Both the position numbers and the translations under genes were made by a program. Of a DNA stretch of 64,000 nucleotides, positions 18,998 through 27,406 are shown piece by piece. The notes beneath the pieces were generated by a model. The model made no database searches, was not told the origin of the DNA, and saw only the letters and a list, made by a program, of their open reading frames with translations. This DNA is from Streptomyces endocoffeicus (GTDB lineage: Bacteria > Actinomycetota > Actinomycetes > Streptomycetales > Streptomycetaceae), in NCBI RefSeq assembly GCF_016741935.1, contig NZ_JAERRG010000022.1, positions 62,001 through 126,000 on the forward strand, read 5' to 3'. Within the stretch, counting starts at the first letter, position 1, and the number at the start of each line of letters is the position of its first letter.

Positions 18998-19152
18998 CAG
19001 CCCTTCTCCCGCTTCAGATAGGCCACCAGCTGCTCCGGGTTCGGGCCGGGGACCACCTGGACCAGCTCCCAGCCGTCCTCGCCCCAGGTGTCCAGAATCT
19101 GCTTCGTGGCGTGCACGAGCAGCGGTACGGTCGCGTATTCCCACTTGGTCAT
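18997..19152 (-). CDS. DUF4177 small protein, 51 aa
   Basis: MTKWEYATVPLLVHATKQIL then DTWGEDGWELVQVVPGPN and a basic end is a DUF4177 protein, a tiny beta-rich domain of unknown function found beside RidA in Streptomyces. The stop and the RidA start share one base, so the two are coupled. It diverges from the first ArsA gene with 72 nt between them. Confidence 0.85.
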   Translation of the reverse strand: MTKWEYATVPLLVHATKQILDTWGEDGWELVQVVPGPNPEQLVAYLKREKG

Positions 19153-19224
19153 GGGGCCGACTGTAATACCTCTCCGCCGGGGCCTGGTGCGTAGGGCGAG
19201 GGGGGACTGGTTAGGCTCCCCACT

Positions 19225-20205
19225 GTGAGCAGGCTCCATGTCATCAGTGGCAAGGGCGGAACCGGCAAGACCACGGTCGCCGCCGCACTCGCGCTGGCCC
19301 TCGCGGCCGATGGCAGGCGCACCCTGCTGGTGGAGGTCGAGGGCCGCCAGGGCATCGCGCAGCTCTTCGAGACGGAGCCGCTGCCCTACGAGGAGCGGAA
19401 GATCGCCACCGCGCCGGGCGGCGGGGAGGTGCACGCCCTGGCGATCGATCCGGAGTTCGCACTCCTGGACTACCTCCATATGTTCTACAAGCTGGGCTCG
19501 GCCGGACGCGCCCTCAAGAAGCTCGGCGCGATCGACTTCGCGACCACCATCGCCCCGGGGCTGCGGGACGTCCTGCTGACCGGCAAGGCGTGCGAGGCGG
19601 TGCGCCGTAAGGGCAAGAAGGACGGCCGCTTCGTCTACGACTCCGTGGTCATGGACGCGCCGCCCACCGGCCGCATCACCCGGTTCCTGAACGTCAACCA
19701 TGAGGTGGCCGGGCTGGCCAGGACCGGCCCGATACACAATCAGGCCCAGGCCGTGATGCGCGTCCTGAAGTCCCCCCAGACCGCGGTCCACATGGTGACC
19801 CTGCTGGAGGAGATGCCGGTCCAGGAGACCGCGGACGGCATCGCCGACCTGCGCGCCGACGGCCTCCCGACGGGCGGGGTCATCATCAACATGGTCCGGC
19901 CCGCGATCCTCGACCACGAGGCCGTCGAGGTGGCCGCCAACGGGCAGCGCGCGGCCGTCGCCAAGGCGCTCTCCCAGGCGGGCCTGGGCGGTGCGCGCCG
20001 CGGCGGCATGGCCGAGCGGCTGGTCGACCCACTGCTGGAGCAGGCGCGCGAGCACGCCGAGCGGGTGGCGCTGGAGCGGGCGCAGCGCGCCGAGCTGACC
20101 GGCCTGGGCCTGCCGCTGCACGAGTTGGAGCTGCTCACGGACGGCATCGACCTGGCCGGGCTGTACCGGCTCGCGGCGGATCTGCGCAAGCAGTGGCCGG
20201 CGTGA
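19225..20205 (+). CDS. ArsA/Get3-like ATPase, first of a pair
   Basis: 326 aa. The deviant Walker A GKGGTGKTTVAAALAL (about 9-24) and VVMDAPPTGRITRFLNV (about 148-164) are ArsA/Get3 signatures. The paired actinobacterial proteins are usually called ion-transporting ATPases but no ars genes are present, so arsenite transport is unlikely; protein targeting or partitioning is possible. GTG 19225 lies 7 nt after a TAGGCT -10 hexamer (19212-19217), implying a leaderless mRNA. The stop overlaps the second ATPase's GTG by 4 nt (GTGA), and the two probably form a heterodimer. Confidence 0.88.
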   Translation: MSRLHVISGKGGTGKTTVAAALALALAADGRRTLLVEVEGRQGIAQLFETEPLPYEERKIATAPGGGEVHALAIDPEFALLDYLHMFYKLGSAGRALKKLGAIDFATTIAPGLRDVLLTGKACEAVRRKGKKDGRFVYDSVVMDAPPTGRITRFLNVNHEVAGLARTGPIHNQAQAVMRVLKSPQTAVHMVTLLEEMPVQETADGIADLRADGLPTGGVIINMVRPAILDHEAVEVAANGQRAAVAKALSQAGLGGARRGGMAERLVDPLLEQAREHAERVALERAQRAELTGLGLPLHELELLTDGIDLAGLYRLAADLRKQWPA

Positions 20206-21608
20206 GCGGCGCCCGCCGTAAGGGCGCCACGGACAACGAGTCGTACGCAGGAGGCGGCATGAGCATGGACGTGGCACCCCGGCTGGACATCGATGTCCTG
20301 CTGGACGATCCGCAGACCCGCATCGTGGTGTGCTGCGGCTCCGGTGGCGTCGGTAAGACCACCACCGCCGCCGCCCTGGGCGTACGGGCCGCCGAGCGCG
20401 GCCGTAAGGTCGTCGTCCTCACCATCGACCCGGCCCGCCGGCTCGCGCAGTCCATGGGCATCGACGCGCTGGACAACATCCCGCGCCGGGTGGAGGGCAT
20501 CGGCGGCGGGAACAGCGGCGAACTGCACGCCATGATGCTCGACATGAAGCGGACGTTCGACGAGTTCGTCGAGGCGCACGCCGACCCCGAGCGCGCCCGG
20601 GCGATCCTCGCCAACCCCTTCTACCAGTCGCTCTCGGCCGGTTTCGCGGGCACGCAGGAGTACATGGCCATGGAGAAGCTCGGCCAGCTCCGGGCCCGCG
20701 ACGAATGGGACCTGATCGTCGTCGACACCCCGCCCAGCCGGTCGGCGCTGGACTTCCTCGACGCGCCGAAACGTCTCGGCTCCTTCCTGGACGGGAAGTT
20801 CATCAAGGTCCTGATGGCCCCGGCCAAGGTGGGCGGCAAGGCCGGGATGAAGTTCCTGAACGTGGGCGTCTCGATGATGACGGGCACGGTCAGCAAGGTG
20901 CTCGGCGGACAGCTGATGCGCGACGTTCAGACGTTTGCTGCCGCGATGGACACCATGTTCGGCGGATTCCGTACTCGCGCGGAGGCCACCTACCGGCTCT
21001 TGCAGGCTCCGGGTACGGCCTTCCTCGTGGTGGCCGCGCCCGAGCGGGACGCCCTGCGGGAGGCCGCGTACTTCGTGGAACGGCTGGCCGCGGACCAGAT
21101 GCCGCTGGCCGGGCTGGTGCTGAACCGGGTCCACGGCAGCGGTGCCGAACAGCTGTCGGCGGAACGTGCGTTGGCCGCCGCGGAGATCCTGACCCTGGCG
21201 GGCGACCCCGTGGATCCGGACGATGCGCTCGCGAACGCGGCGGAGGGAAGCGATCCGGCCAAGAACGGCGCCGGGGCAGAAAATCTTGCCGACGGCGGAT
21301 TTGTCGATCCCCCCTCAGGGAATGCTCAAGCGCGGAACCCCTCGGCAGCGGACCCCGACGTCTCCCCCACGTCGGCGGACTCGTCGGCGGAGCGGCTCGC
21401 CGCGGGACTGCTTCGGCTGCACGCGGAGCGTATGCAGGTGCTCGGACGCGAGCAGCGCACACACGACCGCTTCACGGCGCTCCACCCCGAGGTTCCGGTG
21501 GCCCAAGTGGCCGCACTCCCTGGCGACGTACACGACTTGGCAGGACTGCGGGCGATCGGCGAACGCCTCGCGGTCCCGCCGGAGCGGACCAATCGCGTGG
21601 CGGGCTGA
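20202..21608 (+). CDS. ArsA/Get3-like ATPase, second of a pair
   Basis: 468 aa. The P-loop GSGGVGKTTTAAALGV lies near residues 45-60. Downstream are VLTIDPARRLAQSMG (switch I-like) and LIVVDTPPSRSALDFLDAP (Walker B/switch II). Residues about 340-400 form an Asp/Pro/Ser-rich linker before a C-terminal helix block (SAERLAAGLLRLHAERMQVL). The partner of the preceding ATPase. GTG 20202 gives the 4-nt overlap; an ATG at 20259 with AGGAGG upstream is an alternative or internal start. About 690 nt of non-coding DNA follows. Confidence 0.88.
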   Translation: MSGARRKGATDNESYAGGGMSMDVAPRLDIDVLLDDPQTRIVVCCGSGGVGKTTTAAALGVRAAERGRKVVVLTIDPARRLAQSMGIDALDNIPRRVEGIGGGNSGELHAMMLDMKRTFDEFVEAHADPERARAILANPFYQSLSAGFAGTQEYMAMEKLGQLRARDEWDLIVVDTPPSRSALDFLDAPKRLGSFLDGKFIKVLMAPAKVGGKAGMKFLNVGVSMMTGTVSKVLGGQLMRDVQTFAAAMDTMFGGFRTRAEATYRLLQAPGTAFLVVAAPERDALREAAYFVERLAADQMPLAGLVLNRVHGSGAEQLSAERALAAAEILTLAGDPVDPDDALANAAEGSDPAKNGAGAENLADGGFVDPPSGNAQARNPSAADPDVSPTSADSSAERLAAGLLRLHAERMQVLGREQRTHDRFTALHPEVPVAQVAALPGDVHDLAGLRAIGERLAVPPERTNRVAG

Positions 21609-22294
21609 GTCGGTGCCCGCCGGGCGGTCGGCCGCCCGCGCATGGATGGAGACGCACGACAGCACGACAGACAACACGCATAGCGAACGCGGTGATGGGC
21701 CGCATGGCGCGCGAACGCCCGCAGCCGGGCCTCGGGCTTCGACGGACGCGGCTGCGGCTGCGGCTGCGCAGCCGACGGCCTAACAGCACGCACAGGCAGA
21801 CCCACGCCTCGCACGCGGGCATGCCACAGCGGACACGCCACAGTCACCGGTGGCCGAGGGCGTAACCGGGTAGCCGAAGGCGGCACCAAGGGCCCAGGCG
21901 GCGGACCAACCCCCGGTCCGCCACGACCTGTTAGCCATGTCACACCAGGGCATGCCACAGGAAGCCATGCCACCCGAGGCCGTGTCACACACGCGCCCCC
22001 ACAGCCCCACGGCCGACCGCGACCCTGGCCGCGGTCGTGCTCGGAGGCGTGCGCGTACCCGTACCCGCCCCTGACGAGGCGCGCCCGTACTCGCACCCCC
22101 ACTCGTGCCGAGACGAGAGGTGGGTGAGGTGATGGTGAGGCAAGACGCTCACACCGGCAGGAGGCATCAGCCCGGCAGGCATCACAGCCCGGCAGGCAAC
22201 AACCCGGCAGGCCGTCAGCCCGGCAGGCTGTCTCAGCCCAGCAGGCGTCAGCCCGGCAGGCCGTCAGCCGACCACCGGCGAACCGCCGTCCGGC
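21609..22294. other. long repeat-rich intergenic region between arsA pair and wblA
   Basis: No credible gene on either strand. The right part carries a repeat array (22152-22262). The middle has scattered CATGCCACA-like words and a short GCGGCT run near 21750. It is the 3' flank of both the second ATPase gene and wblA, which converge here. Confidence 0.6.
22152..22262. repeat. irregular tandem repeats downstream of wblA
   Basis: Seven or so copies of AGCCCGGCAGGC spaced 15-20 nt apart, beginning about 30 nt beyond the wblA stop. On the minus strand the unit reads GCCTGCCGGGCTGA and includes TGA triplets. Confidence 0.75.
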
Positions 22295-22630
22295 CTATCC
22301 GACCGCGGCGAAGCGCTCGTAGTCCTCGTCGTCGAAGGGCAGAATGCCCGTGCTGCGCTCGTACTCGATGCGCGCGGTCTCCAGGAGCCTGCGCCAGGAG
22401 GTCACCGTCGGCCGGCGGCGCAGCAGTGCACGCCGCTCGCGCTCGGTCATCCCTCCCCACACACCGAACTCCACGCGGTTGTCCAAGGCATCCGCAAGGC
22501 ACTCGGTGCGCACCGGGCATCCGGTGCAGACCGCTTTGGCCCTGTTCTGTGCCGCGCCCTGGACGAACAGTTCATCTGGATCAGTAGTGCGGCAGGCGGC
22601 CTGCGCACTCCAGTCGGTTACCCAGCCCAT
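22295..22630 (-). CDS. wblA: WhiB-like regulator WblA
   Basis: 111 aa. Fe-S-binding WhiB-family transcription factor that promotes sporulation and represses antibiotic production in Streptomyces. The four cluster ligands are Cys13, Cys35, Cys38 and Cys44 (C-x21-C-x2-C-x5-C), followed by the turn GVWGGMTERERRALLRRRP and a basic DNA-binding segment. MGWVTDWSAQAACRTTDPDE is the near-invariant WblA N-terminus, which fixes the start at 22630. It diverges from the bifunctional PBP gene, as in S. coelicolor, with about 390 nt of regulatory DNA between. Confidence 0.97.
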   Translation of the reverse strand: MGWVTDWSAQAACRTTDPDELFVQGAAQNRAKAVCTGCPVRTECLADALDNRVEFGVWGGMTERERRALLRRRPTVTSWRRLLETARIEYERSTGILPFDDEDYERFAAVG

Positions 22631-23016
22631 GCTGGCGCCGTCCTCTCCCGAATCGGAGCTCCCCCACGGCGACAAACGGCATATTCACCGTCGCCAGTTG
22701 AGGACGTTACGGAAGCGAGACACAGCGCAACACCCCCTGCAGGCCCAATCTTGGATGGTCCGAACGGACTATGGGTACGCGGCAGATCACCCAACGGAGT
22801 GAGCTGGCGACATTTGCGATTACTAGTGCAAATCCGGGCAGTTCGCACACCGAACAGCGGGCAGCTCAGGACAGGGGCCGCAATCCGGGCAGCTCTCATC
22901 GCTCACTTGAGTGAGGGTGTGAGGTGTGGCTCAGCCACACAGCTGTGACTGGCGTGAAACAGCTTATGCGAACACCCGGTCCCCTGTCCGGCGATTCGAG
23001 ACGTAGGCTGCGTCCT
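22631..23016. promoter_or_regulatory. divergent wblA/PBP control region
   Basis: 386 nt without a gene. It holds CTCACT-TG-AGTGAG at 22902-22915, a longer palindrome at 22924-22940, and a TAGGCT -10 (23004-23009) 7 nt before the PBP start. The large size suits the heavily controlled wblA promoter. Confidence 0.6.
22924..22940. promoter_or_regulatory. perfect operator-like palindrome
   Basis: GTGTGGCTCAGCCACAC has 8-nt arms around one central base. It lies about 290 nt before wblA and about 77 nt before the PBP start. The regulator is unknown; half-site spacing is one base short of a standard CRP site. Confidence 0.45.
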
Positions 23017-25272
23017 ATGGGAAACACGCGCTCGAGCGGAGGGCTGTCCGCCGCTCAACAGGCCGCCAAGTTCCTCGGCGTCAGCGCGCTGGCCGGGGCC
23101 GTGATGGCCGGGCTCGCGCTTCCCGCCGTCGGGGCGCTCGGCCTCGCGGCCAAGGGAACGGTCGAGGAGTTCGACGGAATTCCGGCCAATCTCAAGACAC
23201 CGCCGCTCAGCCAGCGGACCACGATCCTGGACGCCAAGGGCGGGGAGATCGCGAAGGTCTACTCCCGCGACCGGACGATCGTGAAGCTGAATGACGTCTC
23301 CTCGTACATGCGGCAGGCGATCGTCGCGATCGAGGACGCCCGCTTCTACGAGCACGGGGCGGTCGACCTCAAGGGCGTGCTGCGCGCGGTCAACAGCAAC
23401 GCGCAGGACGGCGGGGTGTCCCAGGGCGCCTCCACGCTGACCCAGCAGTATGTGAAGAACGTGTTCGTCGAGGAGGCGGGCGACGACAAGGAGAAGGTCG
23501 CCCAGGCCACCCGGCAGTCCATCGGCCGCAAGATCAAGGAACTGAAGTACGCGATCAAGGTCGAGAAGGAACTGGGCAAGAAGCGGATCCTCGAGAACTA
23601 CCTGAACATCACCTTCTTCGGGCAGCAGGCATACGGCATCGAGGCGGCCTCCCAGCGCTACTTCAGCAAGTCCGCCAAGGATCTGAAGCTGGAGCAGGCG
23701 GCGCTGCTGGCCGGTCTCGTCCAGTCGCCCAGCCGCTACGACCCGATCAACGCCCCGACATCCGCCAAGGCGCGCCGCGACACCGTTCTGCGGCGCATGG
23801 CCGAGGTGAAGGACATCACTCCGGCGCAGGCCGCCGCGGCCCAGAAGAAGCCGCTCGGCCTCAAGGTCAGCATGCCCAGGAGCGGCTGCATCACGGCCGT
23901 CAAGGGCGCCGGGTTCTTCTGTGACTACGTCCGCGAGACCCTGCTCAACGACCCGACCTTCGGCAAGACGGCGGAGGCGCGCGCCAAGCGCTGGACCCAG
24001 GGCGGTCTGACGATCCGCACGACGCTCGACCCGCAGGCCCAGGAGTCGGTCCAGAAGTCGATCAAGAAGCATGTCTACCAGTCCGACCCGGTGGCCACCG
24101 CGGTGACGCTGGTCGAGCCGGGCACCGGCAAGGTGCTGGGGATGGGCCAGTCCAGGCCGTACGGCTTCGGCGAGAACGAGACCCAGATCAACCTGTCCGC
24201 GGACAAGTCCATGGGCGGCTCGAACTACGGCTTCCAGGTCGGCTCCACGTTCAAGCCGATCACCGCGGCGGCCGCCATCGAGCAGGGCAAGAAGCCGTAC
24301 CAGCGCTACTCCTCGCCGTACAAGATGAAGTACCCGAGCCCGGTCACCACCTGCAAGGGCACCTGGAGCAACGACGAGGGCGCGACCGTCGAGAACGAGA
24401 ACGAGAAGGAGGTCGGCCCGTACGGGATGAAGGACGCGACCGCCAAGTCGGTCAACACCTACTTCGTCCAGCTGATCAGCGACATCGGGGTCTGCCCGGT
24501 GACGCAGATGGCCGACAAGATGGGGGCGAAGCGCGCCGACGGCAAGGAGCACAACCAGGTGCCGTCGCTCACCCTCGGCTCGGAGGGCTTCTCGCCGCTC
24601 ACGATGGCCAACGCCTACGCGACCTTCGCCAACCGCGGGGTCTACTGCTCGCCCGTCTTCATCGAGTCGATCACCGGCCCCGGCGGCAAGAAGCTGAAGG
24701 TGCCGCAGTCGAAGTGCTCGCGCGCGATGTCGGAGAAGACCGCGGACACCATCAACACGCTGCTGCGCGGAGTGGTCGAGGACGGCACCGGCAAGCAGGC
24801 CGGGCTCCAGAGCCGCCCGAGCGCCGGTAAGACGGGTACGACGGACGAGCGCAGGGCCGCGTGGTTCGTCGGCTACACCCCGAACATGGCCGGTGCGGTG
24901 TGGGTCGGCGGCCCGGGCCCCAAGGGCGTCAAGATGGAGAACATCACCATCGGCGGCGTCCCCCACGACAAGGTCTACGGCGCGGACACCCCCGGCCCGA
25001 TCTGGAAGGACGCGATGAGCGGCGCGCTGGACGGCAAGCCGGCGCCGAACTTCGTGAACGTCCAGATCAAGGACCCGAACCAGCGCAAGCCCCACGACGG
25101 CAAGAAGCCGCGCGACCGCAGGCCGGGCCGCGACAGGGGCAACGACAAGGGCGACAACGGCGGCCAGGACAACCCGTGGCCGGACATCTCCCTGCCCCCC
25201 GACCTGATCGGCGGCGGCAATGGGAATGGCGGCAACGGCAACGGGAATGGCGGCTGGAACTTCCCGCGGTAG
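23017..25272 (+). CDS. class A penicillin-binding protein (transglycosylase/transpeptidase)
   Basis: A 751-aa bifunctional peptidoglycan synthase. One N-terminal membrane helix (about 20-45). GT51 domain: VAIEDARFYEHGAVDLKG (catalytic Glu), QGASTLTQQYVKN and ILENYLNITFFG. Transpeptidase domain: GSTFKPITAA (SxxK nucleophile), KSVNTYF (SxN) and AGKTGTTD (KTG). The tail from about 690 is Arg/Asp/Gly/Asn-rich and ends in a GNGNGG repeat. ATG 23017 is 7 nt after TAGGCT, so the transcript is probably leaderless. Divergent from wblA. A 14-bp terminator follows. Confidence 0.95.
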   Translation: MGNTRSSGGLSAAQQAAKFLGVSALAGAVMAGLALPAVGALGLAAKGTVEEFDGIPANLKTPPLSQRTTILDAKGGEIAKVYSRDRTIVKLNDVSSYMRQAIVAIEDARFYEHGAVDLKGVLRAVNSNAQDGGVSQGASTLTQQYVKNVFVEEAGDDKEKVAQATRQSIGRKIKELKYAIKVEKELGKKRILENYLNITFFGQQAYGIEAASQRYFSKSAKDLKLEQAALLAGLVQSPSRYDPINAPTSAKARRDTVLRRMAEVKDITPAQAAAAQKKPLGLKVSMPRSGCITAVKGAGFFCDYVRETLLNDPTFGKTAEARAKRWTQGGLTIRTTLDPQAQESVQKSIKKHVYQSDPVATAVTLVEPGTGKVLGMGQSRPYGFGENETQINLSADKSMGGSNYGFQVGSTFKPITAAAAIEQGKKPYQRYSSPYKMKYPSPVTTCKGTWSNDEGATVENENEKEVGPYGMKDATAKSVNTYFVQLISDIGVCPVTQMADKMGAKRADGKEHNQVPSLTLGSEGFSPLTMANAYATFANRGVYCSPVFIESITGPGGKKLKVPQSKCSRAMSEKTADTINTLLRGVVEDGTGKQAGLQSRPSAGKTGTTDERRAAWFVGYTPNMAGAVWVGGPGPKGVKMENITIGGVPHDKVYGADTPGPIWKDAMSGALDGKPAPNFVNVQIKDPNQRKPHDGKKPRDRRPGRDRGNDKGDNGGQDNPWPDISLPPDLIGGGNGNGGNGNGNGGWNFPR

Positions 25273-25295
25273 CGGTGGCTCGTGATGGAGCGCTG

Positions 25296-25327
25296 AAGGG
25301 GGCCGGACAGAAATGTCCGGCCCCCTT
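25296..25327 (+). terminator. terminator after the PBP gene
   Basis: AAGGGGGCCGGACA, loop GAAA, TGTCCGGCCCCCTT: a perfect 14-bp stem with a stable tetraloop followed by a short T-rich stretch. Confidence 0.9.
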
Positions 25328-25419
25328 CTTATGGGTCTTCTTATGTGTGCACCCAATGGTGGAGCACACAGTGCACGCGACCCATAACCCAGCGCGACAA
25401 GGCACCCTCCGGGCGGGGA

Positions 25420-25890
25420 CTACCCGCCCGCGAGCTGCCGCTTCACCGCGGCGGCGACCCGGCCGCCCTCCGCCCGCCCGGCGATCTTCGGGTTCACGAT
25501 CTTCATCACGGCGCCCATGGCCCGCGGCCCCTCCGCGCCGCCCGCCGCGGCCTCCCGCACGGCCTCGGCCACCAGGGCGTTCAGCTCGTCGTCCGTAAGG
25601 GGCTTCGGCAGATACTCGGCGAGCACCTCGCCCTCCGCCATCTCCCGCTCGGCCTGCGCGGCGCGTCCACCCTTCTCGAACGCCTCGGCGGCCTCACGGC
25701 GCTTCTTGGCCTCCCGCGCGACGATCTTCTCCACCTCGGCGTCGGACAGCTCACGTGCGCTCTCGCCCGCGACCTCTTCCTTGGTGATCGCGGTGATGGT
25801 GAGCCGGAGAGTCGAGGAGCGCAGCTCGTCGCGCGCCTTGATCGCCGCGGTGAGATCGGCCTTCAGCCTGGACTTGAGCGTGGTGGTCAT
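25420..25890 (-). CDS. GatB/YqeY-domain protein
   Basis: 156 aa. The stand-alone YqeY family: all-helical, with TTTLKSRLKADLTAAIKARD at the N-terminus and LPKPLTDDELNALV and GAVMKIVNPKIAGRAEGGRV in the C-terminal half, resembling the tail domain of the GatB amidotransferase subunit that binds tRNA. The role of stand-alone YqeY is not established. It is divergent from the metallophosphoesterase with about 70 nt between. Confidence 0.9.
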   Translation of the reverse strand: MTTTLKSRLKADLTAAIKARDELRSSTLRLTITAITKEEVAGESARELSDAEVEKIVAREAKKRREAAEAFEKGGRAAQAEREMAEGEVLAEYLPKPLTDDELNALVAEAVREAAAGGAEGPRAMGAVMKIVNPKIAGRAEGGRVAAAVKRQLAGG

Positions 25891-25958
25891 GGCGTCGAGT
25901 GTGCCAGCACTGGCCGGGAATCACCCGAAGATTTCTCCCCCGGCGGCGTTCTGCGACC

Positions 25959-26897
25959 ATGGACGGCATGCGCGCGCGATACGGAGTACCCCTGGGAATC
26001 ACGGCGGTCGGCGCGGCCGGCCTCGCCTACGCCGCCTGCTTCGAAGTCCGGTCCTTCAGGCTCCGGCGGATCACCGTTCCGGTGCTCCCGCGGGGGATGC
26101 GCCCCCTGCGCGTCCTGCAGGTCTCCGACATCCACATGGTGAGCGGCCAGCGCAAGAAGCAGCGCTGGCTCCAGTCCCTGGCCGGGCTGCGCCCCGACTT
26201 CGTGGTGAACACGGGGGACAACCTCTCGGACCCGGAGGGCGTGCCGGAGGTCCTGGACGCGCTGGGCCCGCTGATGGAGTTCCCCGGTGCGTATGTCTTC
26301 GGCTCGAACGACTACTACGGCCCGAAGCCGCGCAACCCCGCCCGCTACCTCCTGGAGAAGGCCAGCGGAAAGCACGGCCTGAACGGCAACCCCCCGGTCG
26401 TCGGCGCCATCCACAACCCGTGGACGGAGCTCCGCGACGCCTTCGACGCGGCCGGCTGGGTCGGGCTGTCCAACACCCGCGGTCGGCTGAAGCTGGAGGA
26501 CATCGAGATCGCCCTCACCGGCCTCGACGACCCCCACATCAAGCGCGACCGCTACGCCGAGGTGGCCGGCGGCCCCGAGTCGGGCGCCGACCTCTCCCTG
26601 GCCGTGGTCCACGCCCCGTATCTGCGTGTCCTCGACGCCTTCGCCGCGGACCGCTACCCCCTGATCCTCGCGGGCCACACCCACGGCGGCCAGCTGTGCA
26701 TCCCCTTCTACGGCGCCCTGGTCACCAACTGCGACCTGGACGCCCGCCGGGTGAAGGGCCTCTCCCAGCACCAGGCCGGCGGCCACACCTCCTACCTCCA
26801 CGTCTCCGCGGGCTGCGGCACCAACCGCTACACCCCGGTCCGCTTCGCCTGCCCCCCGGAAGCCACCCTGCTCACCCTCACCCCCCAGACCCCCTGA
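25959..26897 (+). CDS. membrane-anchored metallophosphoesterase
   Basis: 312 aa. The N-terminal signal anchor is LGITAVGAAGLAYAACFEV. The calcineurin-like site follows: QVSDIHMVSG (DxH, about 50), VNTGDNLSD (GDN, about 85), GSNDYY in place of GNHD, and AGHTHGGQL (GHxH, about 240). The GSNDYY variant is usual for the YkuE-like branch in actinobacteria. The substrate is unknown; envelope phospholipid or wall phosphates are possible. ATG 25959 (MDGMRAR) is chosen; ATG 25968 is the alternative. It is the last core gene before tRNA-Pro and the island. Confidence 0.88.
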   Translation: MDGMRARYGVPLGITAVGAAGLAYAACFEVRSFRLRRITVPVLPRGMRPLRVLQVSDIHMVSGQRKKQRWLQSLAGLRPDFVVNTGDNLSDPEGVPEVLDALGPLMEFPGAYVFGSNDYYGPKPRNPARYLLEKASGKHGLNGNPPVVGAIHNPWTELRDAFDAAGWVGLSNTRGRLKLEDIEIALTGLDDPHIKRDRYAEVAGGPESGADLSLAVVHAPYLRVLDAFAADRYPLILAGHTHGGQLCIPFYGALVTNCDLDARRVKGLSQHQAGGHTSYLHVSAGCGTNRYTPVRFACPPEATLLTLTPQTP

Positions 26898-26992
26898 CCC
26901 ACCCCACCCACCGGGACCGCCCCGACCTGCGGGACCTCGAAAACCGGATTTCGTCTCTGGCCACAGGTCCGCTAAAGTAGAGCTCGTTGCTT

Positions 26993-27066
26993 CGGGGTGT
27001 AGCGCAGCTTGGCAGCGCGCTTCGTTCGGGACGAAGAGGTCGTGGGTTCAAATCCCGCCACCCCGA
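26993..27066 (+). tRNA. tRNA-Pro(CGG)
   Basis: A complete cloverleaf. Acceptor CGGGGTG (26993-26999) pairs with CACCCCG (27059-27065), discriminator A at 27066. The anticodon arm is CTTCG-TTCGGGA-CGAAG with anticodon CGG, and the T arm carries GGTTCAAATCC. CCA is not encoded. The 3' end borders the accessory region, so it is the likely integration site of the island. Confidence 0.95.
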
Positions 27067-27080
27067 CTGAAGGAACACAG

Positions 27081-27120
27081 GTCAGGGGCCTGATCCGCGA
27101 AAGCGGATCGGGCCCCTGAC
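27081..27120 (+). terminator. terminator hairpin after tRNA-Pro
   Basis: GTCAGGGGCCTGATCCGC (27081-27098), GAAA loop, GCGGATCGGGCCCCTGAC (27103-27120): an 18-bp stem with one wobble. Confidence 0.85.
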
Positions 27121-27135
27121 TCGTTTCCGGGGTCC

Positions 27136-27179
27136 CTTGGGAGCCGTTTGGGAGCCGACCCCGAAAACCGGCTCCCAAG
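27136..27179. other. GGGAGCC repeats beside tRNA-Pro, possible integrase arm sites (att remnant)
   Basis: CTTGGGAGCCG (27136-27146), then TTTGGGAGCCG (27147-27157), then CGGCTCCCAAG in inverse orientation (27169-27179). The module (T)TTGGGAGCC therefore occurs twice direct and once inverted within 44 nt, just past a tRNA. Tyrosine-integrase attachment sites have such arm-type repeats. A further inverted copy lies beyond jetD (35948-35964). No integrase gene is intact here. Confidence 0.5.
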
Positions 27180-27406
27180 GAGCCGTCGCCGAAGCAGCGG
27201 TCCAGGGCTCCGACGAGACACCTACCGAGACGCTCCACGTGATCAAGTATCTGGCTCGCGTGAAGGCAGTACTAGGGTGCAGCGCCCGACGCCGCCCTGT
27301 GTGCTGGACCATCCTGATCCGACGCGCACTGGGATGCCCGCACCGGTATGGGTCCGTAGTGCAAGACAGAGGTTTGCTGTCAGTCCCGTTGCGTAGCCTC
27401 GTAGTC

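Noticed and set aside
19225..21608. Arsenite efflux system
   Set aside because: Two ArsA-like ATPases without arsB, arsC or arsR; the paired genes beside wblA are a conserved actinobacterial arrangement of other function.
22903..25356. 817-codon open frame antisense to the PBP gene
   Set aside because: Mirror frame of a strong GC3 gene with all PBP motifs on the plus strand.
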